Assembly: GCF_009617995.1 (NCBI RefSeq)
Contig: NZ_CP044129.1
Location: forward strand, 1,178,001 to 1,242,000
DNA length: 64,000 nt
Source of the DNA: Halomicrobium sp. LC1Hm
GTDB lineage: Archaea; Halobacteriota; Halobacteria; Halobacteriales; Haloarculaceae
Direction of reading: 5' to 3'
Position numbers and translations under genes: made by a program. The notes beneath the pieces were generated by a model. It did not search any database. It saw only the letters and a program-made list of their open reading frames with translations, and had not been told where the DNA came from. The first letter of the stretch is position 1; every line of letters starts with the position of its first letter. Positions 60,403-64,000 of the stretch are shown here, piece after piece.

Positions 60403-61683
60403 CTCGCGCACGAACAGCCGCTGTACGGCGGTGACGAGCCGGGAGGCGGAGTTAGACTCGCCGACCCCGTCTGCGCTCGCGTCCCCAGTCACCTGCTCGA
60501 CCGTGTTGCGAACGTCGCGGACGAACGGGCCGGGATCGTCGGTCGAGAGGTAGTCGAAGCGGGGCTGCCCGAGTAGCGACGCCGCGATCTCGCCGGCACG
60601 GACCGGGAACGAGGGGCGTTCGACCAGCGGGTACTCCTCGGTCAGGACGCTGTGGAGGTGCAGCGCTTCGCCCCGGAGGAGGTGCCCCCCGATCCCGACC
60701 TCGTAGTCGGGTGGGCCGTCGATGGGGCGATCCGTCGCCTGCGCCCAGGCGAGCAGGGGGAAGTCGACGCCGGCCTGAACCGTGAAGGGCAGCGACGACC
60801 AGAACCGTGGGTTGATCTCCATCAGCTTGAAGGCCCCCGTACGCGGGTCTCGCAGGAACTCCACCATGGCGACGCCGTGCCAGTCGAGTTCGTCCAGCAG
60901 CGCCCGCCCGGCCCGCTCCAGGGCCGGGATGTCGACGGACTCGCGGAACGCGCTCGGGCCGCCACAGTACTTCCACCCGCGACGCTGGCGGTGCTGAAAC
61001 GTCGCGACGGGGCTGCCGTGGTCGTACTGGGCGAAGAAGCCGTACTCCTCGATCGTCGGGACGTACTCCTGGACCAGTGGCACGTGGCCCATCTCGTCGA
61101 CGATCGCCTCACTGTCGGGCCCCTCGCCCGGTTCGAGGTACGTGGTCGAACTCCACTGGATCTCGGGGTCCGCGAAGCGGTCGGCGTACTCGGGCGCGCG
61201 GAAGGTGTAGCGTGGCTTGACGATGCACTCTGCTTCCCAGTCGCTCCACTCAGAGAGCGTCCGCGTCCGGGGCGTGGCGACGCCGGCCCGGTCGGCGGCC
61301 TCGAACAGCGCCACCCGATCTTGCACCTGTCGCAGGGTCCCAAGCGTCGGCCACGGCGTCCCGACGTGCTCGCGAAACTGGTCGCGATTGCGCGCCAGAG
61401 CGTACACGTCCGGCTCGCGAAACGGGAGGATCGTCGCCACGTCGTCGCGTCGGGCCAGTTCCAGCAGCGCCGTCTCGTAGCCCGGAAAGTCCACCGCCGG
61501 ATCGGGGACGGTGACCGATTCCTCGCAGTACGTCGACCCGGCGGCCGGTGGGGTGTCGTGCTCGGAGGCGACGATCGCCGGGATCGATCGACGACCGAGC
61601 GACCGGACCGCCGCGGTGCTGCTTGCCGTATCGATTCCGGGGACGACCACGCCCTCCCGACGACCGTCTCGCGTACCTGCCAT
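60400..61683 (-). CDS. ATP-grasp ligase
   Basis: A 427-residue protein. The ATP-grasp core includes ECIVKPRYTF, a central LVQEYVPT segment and LMEINPRFWSSLPF with the Mg-binding Glu and Asn. The N-terminal ~110 residues form a Rossmann-like pre-ATP domain. It joins a carboxylate to an amine or similar group; the substrate is unknown. The stop codon is the target duplication of a MITE. Confidence 0.85.
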   Translation of the reverse strand: MAGTRDGRREGVVVPGIDTASSTAAVRSLGRRSIPAIVASEHDTPPAAGSTYCEESVTVPDPAVDFPGYETALLELARRDDVATILPFREPDVYALARNRDQFREHVGTPWPTLGTLRQVQDRVALFEAADRAGVATPRTRTLSEWSDWEAECIVKPRYTFRAPEYADRFADPEIQWSSTTYLEPGEGPDSEAIVDEMGHVPLVQEYVPTIEEYGFFAQYDHGSPVATFQHRQRRGWKYCGGPSAFRESVDIPALERAGRALLDELDWHGVAMVEFLRDPRTGAFKLMEINPRFWSSLPFTVQAGVDFPLLAWAQATDRPIDGPPDYEVGIGGHLLRGEALHLHSVLTEEYPLVERPSFPVRAGEIAASLLGQPRFDYLSTDDPGPFVRDVRNTVEQVTGDASADGVGESNSASRLVTAVQRLFVRE

Positions 61684-61993
61684 ACGCCACCCGTCGGTGG
61701 CCTGTGGTTTTGTTACGGAGTTCCTGTCGGCGCGGCCAGATCCGCGCAGCGAGTGTCGGCGATCCCGACGGCTGTCTGCGGCGAGTAACCGCTACCTACG
61801 ACCACTGTAAGCTCCTCATACCCGAGCGGTGACCGACTCCGCGTCCGAACGCCGCTCCGACTTCGAAACGGCCGTTCTTACCGGTAGCAGCAACCAACCC
61901 GTCGGCAACCGTGCCTATCGCGATCGTATCCGGCAGCTATCGGTGGGCAAAACAGTCAGAACGCTTAGGTGTGTAATCACTTGCTACTCGTAC
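61684..61993. other. Intergenic space without recognisable gene
   Basis: The 310 bp between the divergent ATP-grasp and beta-helix genes carry open frames but none with a credible product. The region probably holds both promoters. No repeat of either MITE family is present. Confidence 0.5.
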
Positions 61994-63943
61994 ATGGCTG
62001 ATGAACAGTCTGACCGTACCGACAGTAAGACGACGCTACTGGACCGCCGCGACGCGCTGAAAGTGCTTGGGGGCACCGCGCTCGTCGGGATGGGCGTCGG
62101 GTCCGCGACCGGCCAGAGCGAGACCGAGTCGTTTGTCATCGACGCCAGCGAGGCCACCTGGAGCTACGTGATCGAGACGACCGGCGACGTGACACGCGTC
62201 CCGACCGACGGCGAGGTCGACGACAGCATCTCCGACGGAACGATCCAGGGCACCGTCTCCTCGGGTCTCGCCGCCTACGAGCTGACGGGCGAGGTGACGG
62301 CGCTGACGATGGACGGCCCGTCGACGTTCTCCTTCGGGCCCGACGCGGGGGGCCAGCTCAAGGAGCGCCACGAGATCGCGATCTCCTCGCCGACGGAAGT
62401 CGCCTACGAGCTGACGACCACCGGCGAGATCACGAAGCTCACGGACGTGGGCAAACTGTCCGCCGAGACGGAGAACGACGTGATCGCCGAGAACGACGAC
62501 GGGACGTACACCGTCACCGGCTACACGGGCAACGGCTACGGCGACTCCTACGAGTTCCTGGGCAGCGTCGTCGCCTTCTCGCCGAAAGACGCCGACGCGA
62601 ACGTCACGCTCGACGGGGACTCGATCTCCCCGTACGACCTCGTCGGCGAGGACGAGCCCAGCCAGACGCTGGCGGTCGTCTCACAGACGGAAATTTCCTA
62701 CGAGTTCACCGTCGACGGCTCCGTCGAGAAGGTCCTCGACGCCGGCCGGAACTCGGCCGAGACCGAGAACGACGTGATCGCCGAGAACGACGACGGGACG
62801 TACGCCGTCGCCGGCTACACGGGCAACGGCTACGGTGACTCCTACGAGATCACGGGCGAGGTGAGCGACTTCGCCCCGGTCGATGGGGACTACACGCTGT
62901 ACCTGGACGGTGACCAGATCGCGCTCTCGGAGCTGACCGGCCAGGAGTCGACGGACGAGTCCACGGAGTCGACCGAGGACGGCTCCGACGACTCGACGGA
63001 ATCGACGAGTCCGGTGATCGGCGGCGGCGACGGCTACGCGGACGCCGTCGCGCCGACGCAGGCGACCGTCACCGTCGACTCGGTGTCCGAGCTGGTCGAC
63101 GCGCTGGGCAGTGCCTCCAGCGGCGACGTGGTCTACGTCGACGGGAGCGCCGAACTCGACCTCGGTTCGCGGGACATCACCGTCCCGGCCGGCGTCACGC
63201 TGGCGAGTGACCGGGGGGTCGACGGGGCTGCCGGTGGTCACCTCTACACCACGTCGGTCGTGTGGCCCCTGGTCTACGTCTCGGGGGGCGCTCGCGTCAC
63301 CGGACTGCGCGTCAGCGGCCCGAGCTACTCCTACCGCGAGTACGACGCCGACGCGGTCGACATGGGACTGCGGGTCACTGGCAGCGGCGTCGAGATCGAC
63401 AACAACGAGATCTGGGGGTTCACCCACGCGGCGGTCCGACCGGCCGGCGACACGCACGTCCACCACAACCACGTCCACCACAATCCGATGGACGGCCTGG
63501 GCTACGGGGTCAGCACCACGTCGGGCCAGCCGCTCATCGAGTACAACGAGTTCAACTACAACCGCCACAGCATCGCCAGCGGCGGCGGCAACGGCTACGT
63601 CGCCCGCTACAACCACTTCGGGTCCGCGGCCGTCGACCACGTGATGGACATGCACCGGCCCGGCGGCACGACCATCGAGATCCACCACAACACCGTCGAG
63701 GCCGTCACGCACGTTCAGGACAGCGGCCGCACGGAGGCCGTCGCGATCCGGGGGACGCCGAGCGACGTGGCCGACATCCACGGCAACTGGTTCTACAACC
63801 CCAACGAGCCCAAGTCGACGCCGGAGGGGTGGGACGGCAGCGCGATCACGCAGGTCCACACCAGCAGCTGGCAGAACGTCGAGTTCCGGAACAACCACTA
63901 CGGCAGCGACGAGCCGGCACCGGACATCGGCTGTCCGCGATAG
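61994..63943 (+). CDS. Tat-exported parallel beta-helix protein with three internal repeats
   Basis: A 649-residue secreted protein. DRRDALKVLGG gives a twin-arginine signal (residues ~17-40). Three ~95-residue modules follow (from about 45, 130 and 225), each with a T/S-x-YE-T-G-TK pattern and the last two sharing SAETENDVIAENDDGTY. A Ser/Thr/Asp linker at ~320-345 leads to a right-handed beta-helix (~350-640) with pectate-lyase-type His and Asn ladders (DTHVHHNHVHHNPMDGLG). It resembles secreted polysaccharide lyases; an active-site assignment is not made. The 63944-64000 tail holds no gene start. Confidence 0.85.
   Translation: MADEQSDRTDSKTTLLDRRDALKVLGGTALVGMGVGSATGQSETESFVIDASEATWSYVIETTGDVTRVPTDGEVDDSISDGTIQGTVSSGLAAYELTGEVTALTMDGPSTFSFGPDAGGQLKERHEIAISSPTEVAYELTTTGEITKLTDVGKLSAETENDVIAENDDGTYTVTGYTGNGYGDSYEFLGSVVAFSPKDADANVTLDGDSISPYDLVGEDEPSQTLAVVSQTEISYEFTVDGSVEKVLDAGRNSAETENDVIAENDDGTYAVAGYTGNGYGDSYEITGEVSDFAPVDGDYTLYLDGDQIALSELTGQESTDESTESTEDGSDDSTESTSPVIGGGDGYADAVAPTQATVTVDSVSELVDALGSASSGDVVYVDGSAELDLGSRDITVPAGVTLASDRGVDGAAGGHLYTTSVVWPLVYVSGGARVTGLRVSGPSYSYREYDADAVDMGLRVTGSGVEIDNNEIWGFTHAAVRPAGDTHVHHNHVHHNPMDGLGYGVSTTSGQPLIEYNEFNYNRHSIASGGGNGYVARYNHFGSAAVDHVMDMHRPGGTTIEIHHNTVEAVTHVQDSGRTEAVAIRGTPSDVADIHGNWFYNPNEPKSTPEGWDGSAITQVHTSSWQNVEFRNNHYGSDEPAPDIGCPR
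62462..62848 (+). repeat. Near-identical 93-bp internal repeats in the beta-helix gene
   Basis: Segments 62462-62554 and 62756-62848 differ at only about four positions, although the modules around them are more diverged. This points to recent duplication or gene conversion. Confidence 0.8.
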
Positions 63944-64000
63944 CGAGTCGCTCATCTCGCGCTGTCGGTTCTCTTTTCGAGGGAACGCGGGGGACACCCA

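Overview
This window is chromosomal DNA from a halophilic archaeon (class Halobacteria). The evidence is uniformly high GC, very acidic proteins, a transcription factor B, archaeal RNA polymerase subunit L, Trm5, Dph5, RNase P component 4, an archaeal SRP (7S) RNA, Tat-dependent lipoproteins, and an S-layer glycoprotein with a CTERM anchor next to an archaeosortase. A Haloarcula/Halomicrobium-like lineage is plausible, but the genus cannot be fixed from this sequence alone.

Layout. 0-2.7 kb: end of a DRG-type GTPase, a small membrane protein, a double VOC protein, and a winged-helix/PemK-like toxin pair whose toxin carries a nonsense codon. 2.8-9.1 kb: S-layer glycoprotein, archaeosortase A, dph5, trm5 and tRNA-Thr. 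9.0-11.1 kb: a minimal integrative element in the tRNA-Thr 3' end, holding one integrase and one AT-rich membrane-protein gene. 11.3-23.3 kb: housekeeping genes (geranylgeranyl reductase-type flavoprotein, rpoL, hisF, purL), coxC, a two-domain multicopper oxidase and a DUF4097-type lipoprotein. 23.4-32.3 kb: a respiratory and nitric-oxide island with coxA, cupins, DUF2249 proteins, a stand-alone HemA-C-like protein, a heme-copper-like membrane protein and quinol NO reductase. 32.4-49.8 kb: TraB-like protein, a candidate RiPP/radical-SAM pair, PHP and AsnB-like proteins, NUDIX, TFB, gatCA, HtpX-like protease, a PIG-L/glycosyltransferase run, RNase P component 4, YhbY-like protein, MscS, SRP RNA and several small proteins. 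49.9-51.7 kb: tRNA-Arg followed by two extra copies of its 3' end around a Fic gene. 51.9-64 kb: HEAT protein, iron-box-controlled substrate-binding protein and flavoprotein, another DUF2249/DGC group, endonuclease III, UspA, an amine-oxidase-like flavoprotein, an ATP-grasp ligase and a Tat-exported beta-helix protein.

Two patterns cut across the gene list. First, a short palindrome (CGAAC-NN-GTTCG) lies exactly 50-51 nt from the start codons of coxA, both sides of two divergent gene pairs, a DUF2249/cupin operon and a distant DGC protein, and also lies upstream of norB. This looks like a compact activator-dependent regulon for low-oxygen or NO respiration. Second, five copies of a roughly 78-bp palindromic element, plus one unrelated hairpin of the same size, are each bounded by a 3-bp TNA direct repeat. 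Three of the six sit precisely in a TGA or TAA stop codon. They look like non-autonomous transposable elements (MITEs) that use stop codons as harmless targets.

No CRISPR array, rRNA operon or replication origin was seen.
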